Assembly: GCA_002104945.1 (NCBI GenBank)
Contig: MCFH01000007.1
Span: 854,001-918,000 of the forward strand
Reading direction: 5' to 3'
Source: Piromyces finnis
Lineage: Eukaryota > Neocallimastigomycota > Neocallimastigomycetes > Neocallimastigales > Neocallimastigaceae
Length of the DNA: 64,000 nt
Both the position numbers and the translations under genes were made by a program. Shown piece by piece: positions 23,240 through 36,002 of the stretch. Below the pieces are notes generated by a model. That model saw only the letters and a program-made list of their open reading frames with translations. It was not told the origin of the DNA and ran no database searches. Within the stretch, counting starts at the first letter, position 1. Every line of letters starts with the position of its first letter.

Positions 23240-26200
23240 TTATTTCTTTCTACTAAATTTTTTAAGTAGCTCCTTGCAATTTAGATTTTCTTCAGGCTCC
23301 CACGAAGCTTCATTGATTGAATACCCTTTCCATTTAATCAGGTATTGTATTTTTCCGTAATGTCTTCTTTTATCCAGAATTTCTTCAACTTCATTGTCAA
23401 CGGTAATAGGTGACGGTGGCGGTTGAGATCTTCCAAATTTATCTTCGACATATTTCTCGAGATTGGATACATGAATAACTGGATGAATCTTAATAGATTT
23501 TGGGAGACTTAACTTAAATGTGACATTTGATATTTTTTCCAAGATTTTGTATGGGCCGAGTTTTCTTGGCTTAAATTTTTTATTTCCTTTGTGGATAATT
23601 AAAGAACTATCCAACCAAACTTTGTCACCAACTTTAAAATTCGGAGCTTCTTTTCTAAGTTTGTCAGCATGCTTCTTCTGGGTTTCCATGGCAGATTTTA
23701 AATTTTCTTTTAAGGTATTAATTAAAGTTTTAAAATCTCTTGTAAACTCTTCTGCTCTCGGAACTTTAGATAAGTCTGGAATAACTGGTGAATATTTTGG
23801 ATGAAAGCCGTAATTCAAAAAGAATGGAGAAAATTTGGATGATTCTTGGACCACGTTGTTATAACTAAATTCTGCAAGACTAAGAAAACTTTTCCAATTT
23901 GAACCTTTATAATTTGAGAAACATCTTAAATATTGTTCTATAACAGAGTTCACCCTCTCCGTCTGACCGTTTGATTGATGATGAAAAGGAGTAGACAACT
24001 TAAGTTCAATGCCAAGGGAGGAACAGATGGATTGGAAGAATTTAGAGGTAAATTGAGAACCTCTATCCGAGACAATAGATTCAGGTAGGCCATGAAGACG
24101 GAAAATATTATCAATAAAGGCCGTAGCTGTTTCGGCGGCGGAAGGAATACTTTTGAACGGAATGAGATGAATCATTTTTGTAAGACGATCAACAACAACA
24201 AGAATGCAAGTGAAACCAGAAGATGAAGGCAAATCTGTAATGAAATCCATTGAAATGGATGACCAGGGACGTTCAGCAATATCAAGAGGATTCAGAAGAC
24301 CATAAGGTTTATGACGAAAGGTTTTTGAACGACAACAAACTTCACAAGAACGAACGTAGTCTTTAACATCAGAAGAAATAGAAGGCCACCAGAAGTCTCT
24401 AGCAATAAGAGAAGATGTTTTCTTTATACCGAAATGACCAGCTGAAGGAGAGTCGTGACAGAGCTTTAGAATTGAAAGACGACAATTTGGAGGAACATAG
24501 ATTCTGTCAGTAAAAAGGAGAAAACTATTGCTTAAGGAAAATTTGTCAATTTGAGGATGAGGTATTGGAGGTTTCTTACAATCAAGATATTCACAGATTT
24601 TATTGTAAAAGTCATCATTTATATATTCGGAAAGAAAAGAATCACTAATGGACGAAACAGAAGTTACAATGGCACAAAATTTTTCAGGGCGAAGAACATT
24701 AAAAGGAACATCAGAAGAGGAATTAGAATTGATAGCATAATCAGGACGACGAGATAGAGCATCAGGCTTACCGTTAGAAGAACCAGAACGATAAATAATA
24801 ACAAAGTTAAATTCAGAGAGAAACAAAGCCCAGCGAACAAGACGTTGAGACATTTTTTCAGGTTTCTTTTAATAGAGTAAATTACGATGATCCGAGTAAA
24901 TCTTAAAAGTGGAAGAAGAGCCTTTAAGTAGATGACGCCAAGTTTCAAGAGCAGCAACGATAGCTAAGAGCTCTTTATCATATATTGGATAATTACGTTC
25001 AGGACCAGTAAGAGAGCGAGAAAAGAAAGCAACCGGATGAGTCATATTATAATTGGAGAGACTTGCGAGAGAATAGCACCAATGGCAAAGTTACTTGAAT
25101 CAGTTTCGACTATGAACGGAAGTTCACGATTAGGAAATATAAGAACAGGAGCAGAAACAAATAAGGACTTGAGTGAATCGAAAGCATCTTGAGCTTCATT
25201 AGACCATACAAATTTAACATTTTTCTTCAAAAGTTTATGCAAAGGGTGAGCGATCTTTGCAAAATTTGGAATAAATCGACGGTAGTAGTTCGCAAGACCA
25301 AGAAAAGATTGAACCTTTTTAACATTAGATGGAGTAGGCCAGTTTAAGATAGAAGAAACTTTATTTGGGTCCATGTGAATACCATCAGTAGAAATCCTGT
25401 GACCAAGGAAATCAATAAAAGAAACAAAGAACTCGCATTTTTCCAATTTAGCATAGAGCCCAGCATCCCTCAGGAGTTTCAAAACAGTTTTGACATGAGA
25501 TATATGAGATTTATAATCAGAGGAAAAAATAATAATATCATCTATGTAAGAGAAAGCGAATTTACCAAGAACGTCTTCAAGAACATCATTGATGAAATGT
25601 TGAAAAACAGCAGGTGCATTTTTCAACCCAAAAGGCATCACACAATATTCAAAATGACCTAACTTGCAAGTAAAAGCGGTTTTATATTCATCACCACTTT
25701 TAATCCTGACTAAGTTATATATAAGAGGAAGGGGATAAGAATCACGAATAGTTATGGAGTTTAATTGGCGATAGTCAACACACATACGAAGTTGACCATT
25801 TTTCTTAGGTACAAACAGAATAGGAGCTCCCGCAGGCGATTTTGATTTTCTAATAAATCCTTTCTTGAGATTTTCTTTTATATATTCTTCTAAAGCAATT
25901 GATTCGGTTTCTGTTAAGGGATAAATCGGTCCATAAAACAGTTTTGAATTCTCTTTGAGTTTTATTTTACAATCGTATGGACGGTGTGGAGGAAGTTTTT
26001 CGGCATTAGATTCATTGAAGACATCAGCAAAGTCAGAGAGAACATCCGGAAGTATAATAGAAGAATTGGGTTCTGATTTAGAGTTTGAATCGGATTTGAG
26101 AATAGAATTGGATTGAATATTAGAATCAGAAAAAGAAGTCAAAACAGAAGTTGGTTCTTGATTAGAGAGAGACGAAGTAGAAAAGTTAACAGAAGACTTC

Positions 26201-27606
26201 TTAGAAACAGAATTGTTAATATTTTTTGAAGAACCCGAACAGAGAATAGTACAAGTATGATTAGTTTCGTTTTGAGATTGGATGTTTTGTTTATCGACAA
26301 ATATAGGGTAAGCGAATGAATCATGCGGAGGTTCGTAGGAAGGATCTTCCATTACAGGAAAAGCAGATCTTTCTTCAGGAAATTCAGGGACATTATTGGA
26401 GAGTGTTATACAACGATTATAACAGTAATCGGATACAAATGAAATTTTGTTCTTTGTGAAATCGATAGAAGGATTGTGTTCTTTAAGCCAGTCTATTCCA
26501 AGAATACAAGGATAATAAGGTAGATCAGTTACATAGAATTGTGTTCGACAGAGATGATCTTTGTAGCGAAGATTCAAAGGAGATGTAATTCCAAAAAGAG
26601 ATTGTCGACCACCGATACCAACGATATTTGGGAGGTTACCGTCATCATGATAAGGAATGTTATTGTCGTTACAGTAATCTACATCAATTAAATTAAGTTT
26701 GGATCCTGAGTCAATAAGAATATCCGTATTTAGTTCATAAGAAAGTTTAAATTTAGTTGTCATTTTATTATGAGTTTTGTTTTCTTCTTTAGGAGCGGAT
26801 ATAAGTGTGGGAATAGATATTAGTGAAGGATTTTTACGATCTTTATTCTTTCTTTTTGGACAATTATTAAGCTTATAACCTGAAGCACCACAATACACAC
26901 AAAGATTTTCTTTCTTTCTTCTTTCCTTTTCTTCGTTTGAGATAGGGCCATGGTTATTCCTGTTTGTAATGGACTTTGTTATTTTTGAAGAGTGATGAAA
27001 AGATCTTTTCTTTCGGTTTTGGTCATTGTTTGAACCAGAAGGGAAAAAGGTATGGTGTGTAGATAATCTTGAATCAATTCTTGAAGCAATAGTCTGTAAT
27101 GAAAGAAGATCCCTAGGACCCGGAAACATTTCCAAAATACGAACGGCAACTTGTTGATTAAGGCCGGCTATAAATGCATCCATTTTGGCTTGTTCATTCC
27201 AGTTTGATTCATCAGCATAGCGATTAAATTCCAAGATATAGCCTCTAATTCCTCCTAATCGGCGTTGTTTTAAGGTTCTAAGCATTTGATTTGCAACATA
27301 GGTAGCATCGTTATATCCATAAAAAGCCTTAAACCTGTCAACAAAAGCTTGGTAGTTATTAAGACACGGATCATGGTTGTTTATAAGAGTAGCAGCCCAG
27401 TTCATAGCGTCCCCATAAAGTCTTGATATTATATAGAGAATTTTGGTTGCGTCGTCTTGATACCGTTCAGGATATAGCATAAACACTAGCTCCACCTTAG
27501 CTAAGAAACCCTTCAGATATCTGCGATCCCCTGCAAAACCATCCTTAAGAGTTGCGTTTTCGAAAATATTATTATTATCCATGTGGTTGTTTTCGTTCTC
27601 TTCCAT
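23240..27606 (-). pseudogene. Element I gag-pol (Ty3 chromovirus), inactivated
   Basis: One gag-pol frame starts at ATG 27606: capsid region, zinc knuckle CVYCGASGYKLNNC, protease VLIDSGSKLNLID, RT ([24 protein letters not shown]), RNase H, integrase ([38 protein letters not shown]), a GPY/F module and a canonical chromodomain ([18 protein letters not shown]). Several defects are visible. The knuckle His is Tyr. An in-frame deletion near 25716-25722 removes about 21 RT residues, including the first catalytic Asp (the KLDL motif). There is a frameshift near 25065 and a TAA at 24869-24871. The element is therefore dead, although integrase and chromodomain remain open to the stop at 23240. Confidence 0.92.
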
Positions 27607-28496
27607 AGTACTTATGATGTTTTCTTTAATAAGCTTTAATAAATTTGTAAAAATAATAGAATAAAGTATTTAATTATATTTATTAATTGAGTAAATCTTT
27701 TTATTAAATAATAATATAAACCAGATTATATAGTGTTAAACCATCAAATATATAACCTGTTTTATTCTTTATAATAAGTCCTTCGTAGCTCTTCACGATA
27801 ACACGTATAAAGTCGATTGTTAATATTAATTAAATTAATAAAAGAAAGGAACGGTGTAAAAATTTTTTTAGTGTCTAACTTATTGTTAGCAATAAAAATT
27901 ATTACAGGTTTTCTTTCCCTATATCAACCTTATCCGAACGTAGAAGTATTATTTATAAGAGTTTAACTTCTCACGCTAAAGGAGTTATAAAGAATATTAT
28001 TTTATATTATTACAATTTTAATAAATTGTCTTAACAATTAATAATTATAATTAAAAATTAGAAATTGTTTTATTAGAAAACTTAATTTTAAAATGTATTA
28101 ATTAAGAAATATTATTTTATTAAAGTAAGGCATTTCCGGCTATTTTCCGGTCTATAATCAAACAGCAAAAGATAGTATACAACTATAAATCTCACGCCAG
28201 CTTGCTTATTACAGCGTCATGTACGTGGTGTACCTCGGATTCTCCTACTTCCTTATTCAAAGTAGAATAGCTCAGAGCCTGCCAACCCAATTATTGTACA
28301 GGTTAAACTCGATCCCGTTAATCTTTTACTTTTTATAGTTTGAATTATATACCGCTTCTAAAGCGTACTAATTCTACTACTTTAAGTAAAAATATTTCTT
28401 TAAAGAAAAGCTTCAACAATAAAACATAAATGTTTTATCTATAACAATTTCTTAAACACTAAGGTATTAAGCTTTTATATTATAAGGAGATTTTAT
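27607..28496 (-). other. Probable 5' leader of element I, LTR missing
   Basis: Lies directly upstream of the element I gag start. No LTR-B 3' end is recognisable. The part at about 28120-28370 is less A+T-rich than the flanks and contains no long open frame. Origin otherwise unknown. Confidence 0.35.
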
Positions 28497-29294
28497 TGTA
28501 AAGAAATGTGTCTTTAACAATAAAAACAAATTATAATATTTACTAAATAACTTAGTAATATTAACACTTTAAAATATTCTGTAAATTATTAATTTATAAA
28601 AATATCATTAAAAACATATAGAATTTAACTTAATAAGTTAGTGTTTAATAATATAATTATTTATTAATAAAATCTCGATTCTTTAAAATATTTGGGAAAA
28701 TTCATTCGTATTTATACTAAAATTTTTTTAAATTAATTTATAAAATTTTTTCAACTTAAAATTTTTAGCCAATCAATAATCTTCATATTGTAATGAGGTA
28801 TATCTAATGATAAGGGTTAGACTAGAAAATCATTAAGGTTAGATTAATGAAAATTTCATAATTATATTTTTATAACCAATCATTAAGTAATTAATTCACT
28901 TATCAAATTGTATTAAAAAAAAAAAAATAATTTTCATGTATAAAAGAGAGAATAAGAAAGATAAAATAGTTCTTTAGTGTTTTTATTAATAATTAATAAA
29001 AATTAGTTTTTTTGTTTCGTCTTTAGTTTGATAATACACTGACCTAGCGAGTTAGTCGTATTATAATAATAAATTTAATAAATAAACATTATTAAAAAAA
29101 TACATATATATTTGATACATTAGAGTGTGTGTGTTTATTATTATAATATTTCGTTACACATATAAAATAAAATTTAAAAATAAAATAAAATTATAATTTT
29201 TTAAAATAGTATCTATGAGGTCTCTAACTAGTGTCATTCAGACTCAAAGTCTTAGCTACTAACCACTAAGACAATTTAGTTATTTCTAGTATTC
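28497..29294 (-). repeat. Repeat D, copy 2, split by solo LTR-E
   Basis: Same sequence as 21012-21491 without the 56-bp duplication and interrupted at 28789-29163. After removing the insert and one target copy it is 423 bp, against 424 for copy 1 without its duplication. The tRNA-like segment lies at about 29209-29281. Confidence 0.7.
28789..29158 (+). mobile_element. Solo LTR-E (family J)
   Basis: A 370-bp LTR, TGTAATGAGG...TTCGTTACA, flanked by CATAT at 28784-28788 and 29159-29163. The same LTR, on minus, ends element J at 63125-63491. A TATAAAAG box lies near 28939. Confidence 0.92.
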
Positions 29295-29345
29295 TGATAC
29301 GCTACTCACATAAAAACATGATAAAAACTAGCTGAATAAACACGA

Positions 29346-29965
29346 TGTCATGAATATTAGTGGATTCATGATAATTTATTTAATTAGTATTTTATTCGTT
29401 TAATTAATTAGAAATATTTTATTATAAAACATAATTAAATAATATTTTAAGAAATATTAATTAATTATAATTATTAAGATTTTATATTTATTAAAGTTTG
29501 AATTAATATTTCTTTGTTCATTTGATTAAGAAGGAAATTAAAACTAAATTATAAAATAATCATTCCTTCTACAAATGATTGATAATATGACTTTTATAAT
29601 TATTAAATTTAACACGAGTGAAAAGTCATATATAATTAATATATAATTAATTTATAGAATAGTTAATTAATATAAATAATTAGTCATGTATTAAATTTAA
29701 AATGTATTCCTTAATATTAGATATAGTATAAATACTCGAGAAAATTCCTATCATTAGGAATTTCGAGAGTTCATTACATTTAATATTTACTCTAATTATA
29801 ATAATAACTAATAAATAAAGATTTTTCTTTAAATAAAAATTTATTAATAAATAAAGTTAATAAAATATTATTTATTTAAAAATTTACTAATTCAATTATT
29901 TAATTAATTGATAAACTTAGGGTAAATATGTACGTTCCGACCTAACTGAAGTGAAATCCTTAACA
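29346..29965 (+). mobile_element. Solo LTR-F, plus copy
   Basis: A 620-bp LTR, TGTCATGAAT...CCTTAACA, flanked by CACGA at 29341-29345 and 29966-29970. A second solo copy is on minus at 41835-42463. No internal region of this family is in the window. A TATAAATA box at 29727-29734 is followed at once by an inverted repeat (CTCG...CGAG, 29735-29767). Confidence 0.9.
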
Positions 29966-29970
29966 CACGA

Positions 29971-30831
29971 CTTAACCCATAGTAACTTATAATAAAAATA
30001 AACAATAATAACCCTTAAAGATGAATGAATAATAATTTTATGAAAATATAACCCTTTCTTTAAATAAATAATATTATCTTTATTTTATAATAAATTCTGA
30101 GTAAAAACGACCTAATAGTGATAATAATAAAATAAATTATTAAATAAAATAAAACGACTTAATCCAATAATGTACTAAAATAATAAAATAATAATAAATA
30201 AATAAAAATGAATAAATAAACTAAAAATAAAATGATATACATCAAATTATTAATTCTAGTGTTTATCCAAGTGTTCTTTAGAAATTCTCTTAAACTTATA
30301 AATTAATAAATAACTAATTGAGTAATTATTACTAAAATGATAAACTTAAAACCTGGAAATAGAACAATAATAACAATTCCAAAGATAAAATACAGAACTC
30401 TTTTATGTTTCTGTATAAAATGAGTGTTTATAATAATTGATACTTTTAATATTTTAATTTTGTTAAATTTTTATTTTAATTTTATTTTAATTTTATTTTA
30501 ATATTATTTTAATTTTAAATTTTAATTATTTTATTCAAGGTATTATACATTTAATGATAGTCAATGATAATTTATAATAATTTTTCTAAATTTAAACATT
30601 TTGAAGTAATAAGAAAATCAAATAAGTAATATTCTATAATATTTTATAATACTAAGACATAATTTTAATTTATTCTTTTAATTTTAATAAATAATAACAA
30701 TAGTAATAATAACATTTAATAGTTAAAAATAATAATACATGTAATAAATGAAAATGTATAAAAGGAAGATAAAATTCTTCTTTATAAAGGGGGGACAATA
30801 AATAGAGAATAAAAAGACCATAAACAGATAA
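29971..30831. other. A+T-rich region, no assigned feature
   Basis: Between LTR-F and the first family A element. There is an imperfect TTTTAATTTTA repeat near 30465-30525 and an AAAGGGGGGAC string near 30786. No gene seen. Confidence 0.6.
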
Positions 30832-31437
30832 TGTAAAGATATCAAACGCCTCTGTTTGATATCTTTAATGTAACTTAAGCCACAAGTATTATTGTTTAAG
30901 TTACACAAATTATATTCAGAAAAAGAAAATGAGACATAATATATTTATTAATAATTAAAGTTTAAAAAAAAATAAATTATTAGTTTATTCTTAATGTTTA
31001 ACAAATAAATTAATATTCTCAATTTAAATTCCTAGTTTTAGTATTGTTTTTTCATAGAAATAAATAAATAATAAATGATTAATATATCAATAATACATGG
31101 GCACATATTCAAATTGAATAGTACTTAATTTGAATTGCCAATTGTATTTTACTAAAAATAGTTATAGTTTAAATATTTATTAATAATTAAGATTTTAGTG
31201 TAGATTTTAAATAATAATATATAAGAAATAAATAGTTATAATATAATATAAATGTATTTAGGAAAAATATAAATAGAAGATGTTTTTCATCATTTTATCG
31301 ATGTAATTGTTATTATTAAAATTCTATTATAATAAAAGATATTTTATTAAACAATTTTTTATTTTATTTTTTCAAATTTTTGTGTTATTGTAATAGAATA
31401 GATATCCTAATCTATTCTTTCAGTGTTCAACATTACA
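30832..31437 (+). repeat. 5' LTR of family A element 1
   Basis: 606 bp, TGTAAAGATATC...CAACATTACA, followed by the primer site ATAACAATTAC at 31438-31448. Confidence 0.92.
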
Positions 31438-31638
31438 ATAACAATTACCCAACGAAGATAGAGAATACGTTAGGGTATCTACCGCCGGGTACAAAAAGCA
31501 AGAAAGAACTTTAATTACCGGTTAGAATTGGAAACTACCGCCGAATAAGAAGAAAGAAGAAATTTTGACTACTGGTTAGAATTAGAAACTACTACCGAGT
31601 GCAAGAAGAAAGAAGAATTAACCAATATTAATTAGTAA

Positions 31639-31690
31639 TACAAAACTTGTTCGACACTGCTTTGCAGAACGCGTTTGAATAACTTTTGTA
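31639..31690 (+). promoter_or_regulatory. Conserved leader stem-loop, element A1
   Basis: TACAAAACTTGTTC near the start pairs with GAATAACTTTTGTA at the end (12 of 14 Watson-Crick), enclosing a CTGC-TTT-GCAG hairpin. The same block is at 36214-36265 and 44799-44851 while the neighbouring leader sequence differs. Confidence 0.6.
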
Positions 31691-31841
31691 TTAGGATAAA
31701 TTGTAGTAGTGTAATTAAAAAAAAAAAAAATTTAAGATTATTTACTTGAAATAGTAGTAAGAAACCATTTTAATTTTATATTATATATTATATTTTGAAT
31801 TGGAGGATTTAATTAGTGAGTTTGAAAATTTAAATTTAGAA

Positions 31842-34549
31842 ATGGGTGATAGGAATGTGGGTGTTTCCGGGAACTCGGGGAACATTATTAATGCTCCACC
31901 GACATTTTCTGGTAAACAAAGAGAATTGGATGGATTTTTAACTAGAGTGGAGTTGGTATTTCGTACTCGACCGACACTGTATAATACAGATCGAGTCAAG
32001 GTCGACTTCGTTATATCATACTTTTCTGGTAAACCTTTGGAATGGGCTTCAGTGTTGATGAAGAATAATAGTGGGGTTTTAAACCATTATGATGAATTTG
32101 TAGATAGGTTGAAGGCTAATTTTGGCAGTTATAGATACGATACCGTTGTAGCTAACGGTAAATTAGATAATCTTCGCCAAAGGAAACTTGGTCAGGTATT
32201 AGATTACATTACCGATTTTCAACGTATTAGCCAAAATTCAAGCTTTAATGATAGCGCAAAAATCTACATGTTTCTGAAAGGTTTATTACCACCACTTAGG
32301 GAGAAGTTGGCTTTCATTGAATCAAACCCAACTTCAATTGAACAATTGATTTCTTCAACTATTTTAGTTGAAGATATGATGAAAAGGAATTCTCTAAGTG
32401 AATTTTATTTTAATGGTAGAAGGGCTAACGATCCTATGGATGTGGATGTATTTAAAATTAGTAGAGAGAATAAACGAAAAAGGTATGTGAATATTCAAGG
32501 ATCAAGTAAAAATTACAATGAGAACATAGATAACTTTGAAGAAGAAAAGAAAAAAGGGTTATGTTTTCTTTGTAAACAACCGGGTCATTTAAAATTTAAT
32601 TGTCCTAATAGAGTAAAGCCCAGAAAAGTGTTAAGAATTGTTAAAGAAAGGACTCCAAAAATTGTTAATCCAAAAATTTACAAAGTTGGAGTCAAGGGAG
32701 TGAAAAGTGATTTAAACCTTGTGGACTTTTACTTGAGTACCAATGAAGTTTCGGAAGTTAAAATTAAGGTTTTAATTGATTCCGGTTCTGAATTAAATTT
32801 CATTAATCCAAGTCTTGCTGAAGAACTTGGTATTAATTTGGAAAAAGTGGAACCATTCCGTGTTTCAGGTGTTAGTGATGGAGTTGTTAGTGTTTGGGAA
32901 AGGACTGAGAAGTGCATGCTCCGTTGCAAAAATCACTTCGAAGTAATTCAACTTTATGGATTACAAGTCCCCGGTGTTGATGTTATTCTTGGTTTGCCGT
33001 GGATAAAGAAGCATAATCCAAATGCTTTCTACGACTCTAAGAAAATCGCTTTTAGTTCTGGTTATTGTGCCAGACATTGTAATAAAGGCAAAAGAAAGAG
33101 AAAACCAAGAAAGAAGTCAAAGAATGATCAGTTAGATCATGATGTTCTCAACCGAAGCTTGACCAAAAAACCGAAAGAAGATCCCTCTGTCCCAAACAAT
33201 GAAAAAAAGAATATGTTAAAGGCCGCCTTGTTAGAACCATCAATGATGAAGATGATAGCGATGATGAATATATTAGTTTTAATAAAAAAAGTTAAATGTA
33301 TTGTAACAAAAATTAATGAAACATGTAATAATGATAACGAATCATGTAGTAATAATGATAATGAAAAAGATATTAATAAAGATAAATTGGTCGCCGTACC
33401 AACCCAATATTTAGAATTTAGTGAAGTGTTTAATGAAAAAAATTGTGAAGTGTTACCTCCTCATAGACCTTATGATTGTGAAATCAAGCTTAAGGATGAT
33501 TCAACTTTATTTTATGGACCTTTGTATCCATTAACTGAAGTTGAAAGAGAGGAACTTAAAAAAATATATTGATGATAATTTAAACAAAGGTTTTATCAGG
33601 AAATCATCGTCTCCCGCTGGTGCCCCAATTTTATTTGTTAAAAAGAAGGATGGCTCCCTAAGACTTTGTATCGATTATAGGAAGCTGAATGATATTACAA
33701 TTCGTAATTCATATCCTTCACCTTTAATTAGTGACCTTTTGGATAGGGTGAAAAATGCAAAGATTTTTACTAAATTAGACCTTAAATCCGCTTATAATCT
33801 TGTTCATATTAAAGAAGGTGATGAATACAAAACGGCTTTTCGTACTAGATATGGACATTTTGAATATCTGGTTATGCCTTTTGGATTAAAGAATGCACCT
33901 GCAACTTTTCAACACTTCATTAACGATGTCCTTAGTGACTATTTAGACGATTTTGTTATCTCATATATTGATGATATTCTTATTTATTCTAATAATATTG
34001 AAGAACATCATGAGCATGTTAAAAAGGTACTTAAGAAACTACTTAAAAATAACCTCTATGTTAAATTAGAAAAATGTGAGTTTGACGTTGAGAAAACCAC
34101 TTTTCTTGGATATGTCATTTCAAAAGATGGATTACAAATGGACGAAAATAAAGTTAAAGCAATTCTCGATTGGCCAGTGCCCAAGAATGTTAAAGAGGTT
34201 CAGTCTTTTATTGGTCTTTGTAACTATTACAGAATTTTTATTAAAGACTTTGCTAAAATTGCAAACCCTCTTCACAAACTCACTAGAAAGAATGTTATCT
34301 TCAATTGGGTGAAAGAAGATCAAGACGCTTTTATTTTATTAAAAAATTTGTTCACGTCAGCTCCTATTCTGAAACATTCGGATAGTAATAAGCAATTTGT
34401 TGTAGAAACTGATGCTAGTAATTATGCTGTTGGTGCTATTCTCTCTCAAGAATTCGACGGCAAATTACATCCTATTGCATTTCTTTCTAAAAGTTTGACG
34501 AGTTGTCAAAGAAACTATCCTATATATGACAAGGAACTTTTAGCACTAA
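31842..34549 (+). pseudogene. Family A element 1 gag-pol, frameshifted and truncated
   Basis: Starts at the ATG of MGDRNVGVSGNSG; the open frame extends upstream only through non-ATG codons. Gag, zinc knuckle CFLCKQPGHLKFNC, protease LIDSGSELNFI and RT (SYIDDILIY) are recognisable. One extra A in the run at 33558-33564 shifts the frame just before RT. The sequence breaks off in RNase H after [11 protein letters not shown]. Confidence 0.92.
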
Positions 34550-34840
34550 TTCTAAAAACGTCAACATCCATAGGATCATTAGCCCTTCTATTATTAAAAT
34601 AAAATTCACTCAAAGAATTCCTTTTCATCATATCTTCAACTAATATGGTTGAAGATATTAACTGTTCCAAAGATGATGGGTTTGTTTCAACAAACGCCAA
34701 TTTTTCTCTGAGTAATGGATTTAAACCTTTCAGAAACATATAGATCTTAGCACTTTCGTTGAAGCTAGAATTTTGGCTAACTCGTTGAAACTCGGTAATA
34801 TAATCAACTACTTGACCAAGTTTTCTTTGTCTAATGTTAT
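34550..34840 (-). pseudogene. Element K gag, C-terminal fragment
   Basis: Minus-strand gag similar to but distinct from family A: MFLKGLNPLLREKLAFVETN and [15 protein letters not shown]. It joins head-on to element A1 at 34549/34550. Its N-terminal half is at 42915-43244, displaced by the insertion of LTR-C (target duplication GTTAT). Confidence 0.85.
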
Positions 34841-35396
34841 TGTAACGTATAAAGGTTTTATACCTTTTGTAAAATATTGTATTAATAGAATAATGTATTA
34901 ATACGTATTTAAAATAATGTATAATGTATTAAATTAATGTACCGTAAATTTTATTCTTTAATTACAAAAATTTATATCACAATACATTAACATAAATTTA
35001 TGTAAAATTTAATTTTATGATAAGATAAAGTTTTTGATGATAAAATAAAATTTTAAATTAAATAAATTTTAACCAATAAATATTTTAGATAAAAAAAAAT
35101 TTTTTTATAAACTAAGCCTCAAAATTAGAAATAAATAAATTGAATAGATGTTTGAAATATAATCAACCATATAGTAAATAAATCAAAACTTTATTTTAAG
35201 TTTAGAAAATTCTTTAGTAAATAAATTGAATTTAAATAGTTTAATACAAATAATTTCTTTTAATAAATGTATAAATGTAAACAATGTAAAATTATAATAT
35301 TAAAACATGTATATTAGAATTTATTCAATTTATTTAAAAAGTATAAATAAAGAAAATTTTTCAACTATTGAAACGATAGTTGGAAAATCGTATAGG

Positions 35397-36002
35397 TGTA
35401 AAGATATCAAACGCCTCTGTTTGATATCTTTAATGTAACTTAAGTCACAAGTATTATTGTTTAAGTTACACAAATTATATTCAGAAAAAGAAAATGAGAC
35501 ATAATTTATTTATTAATAATTAAAGTTTAAAACAAAATAAATTATTAATTTATTTTTAATGTTTAACAAGTAAATTAATATTCTCAATTTAAATCCCTAG
35601 TTTTAGTATTGTTTTTTTATAGAAATAGATAAATAATAAATGATTAATATATCAATAATACATGGGCACATATTCAAATTAAATAGTACTTAATTTGAAT
35701 TGCCAATTGTATTTTACTAAAAATAGTTATAGTTTAAATATTTATTAATAATTAAGATTTTAGTGTAGATTTTAAATAATAATATATAAGAAATAAATAG
35801 TTATAATATAATATAAATGTATTTAGGAAAAATATAAATAGAAGATATTTTTCATCATTTTATCGATGTAATTGTTATTATTAAAATTCTATTATAATAA
35901 AAGATATTTTATAAAACAATTTTTTATTTTATTTTTTCAAATTTTTGTGTTATTGTAATAGAATAGATATCCTAATCTATTCTTTCAGTGTTCAACATTA
36001 CA
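35397..36002 (+). repeat. 5' LTR of element A2
   Basis: The LTR begins with a 13-bp perfect hairpin (AAAGATATCAAAC/GTTTGATATCTTT, 6-nt loop), then a second inverted repeat (GTAACTTAA/TTAAGTTAC). Near its 3' end AGAATAGAT pairs with ATCTATTCT. Confidence 0.95.
35833..35878 (+). promoter_or_regulatory. Core promoter and self-primer segment of LTR-A
   Basis: TATAAATA at 35833-35840, then 27 bases, then GTAATTGTTAT at 35868-35878. That 11-mer is the exact reverse complement of the primer site at 36003-36013. The spacing puts the 11-mer at the expected transcript start. Confidence 0.7.

Larger units (their letters stand above)
30832..34549 (+). mobile_element. Family A element 1, 3'-truncated
   Basis: Starts with a complete LTR and primer site, continues through gag and into RNase H, then stops at 34549, where the sequence switches to a minus-strand gag of a related element. 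Integrase, chromodomain and 3' LTR are absent. Confidence 0.88.

Noticed and set aside
28255-28325. Possible tRNA from AGCTCAG and CTCGATCCC strings
   Set aside because: Arms do not pair and spacing is wrong; treated as leader sequence.
30723-30908. Recurring short frames starting MCNLNNNTCGLSYIKDIKQ
   Set aside because: They recur because they lie in the first 70 bp of LTR-A (also 23002, 40797); the sequence is explained by the LTR hairpins, not by a protein.
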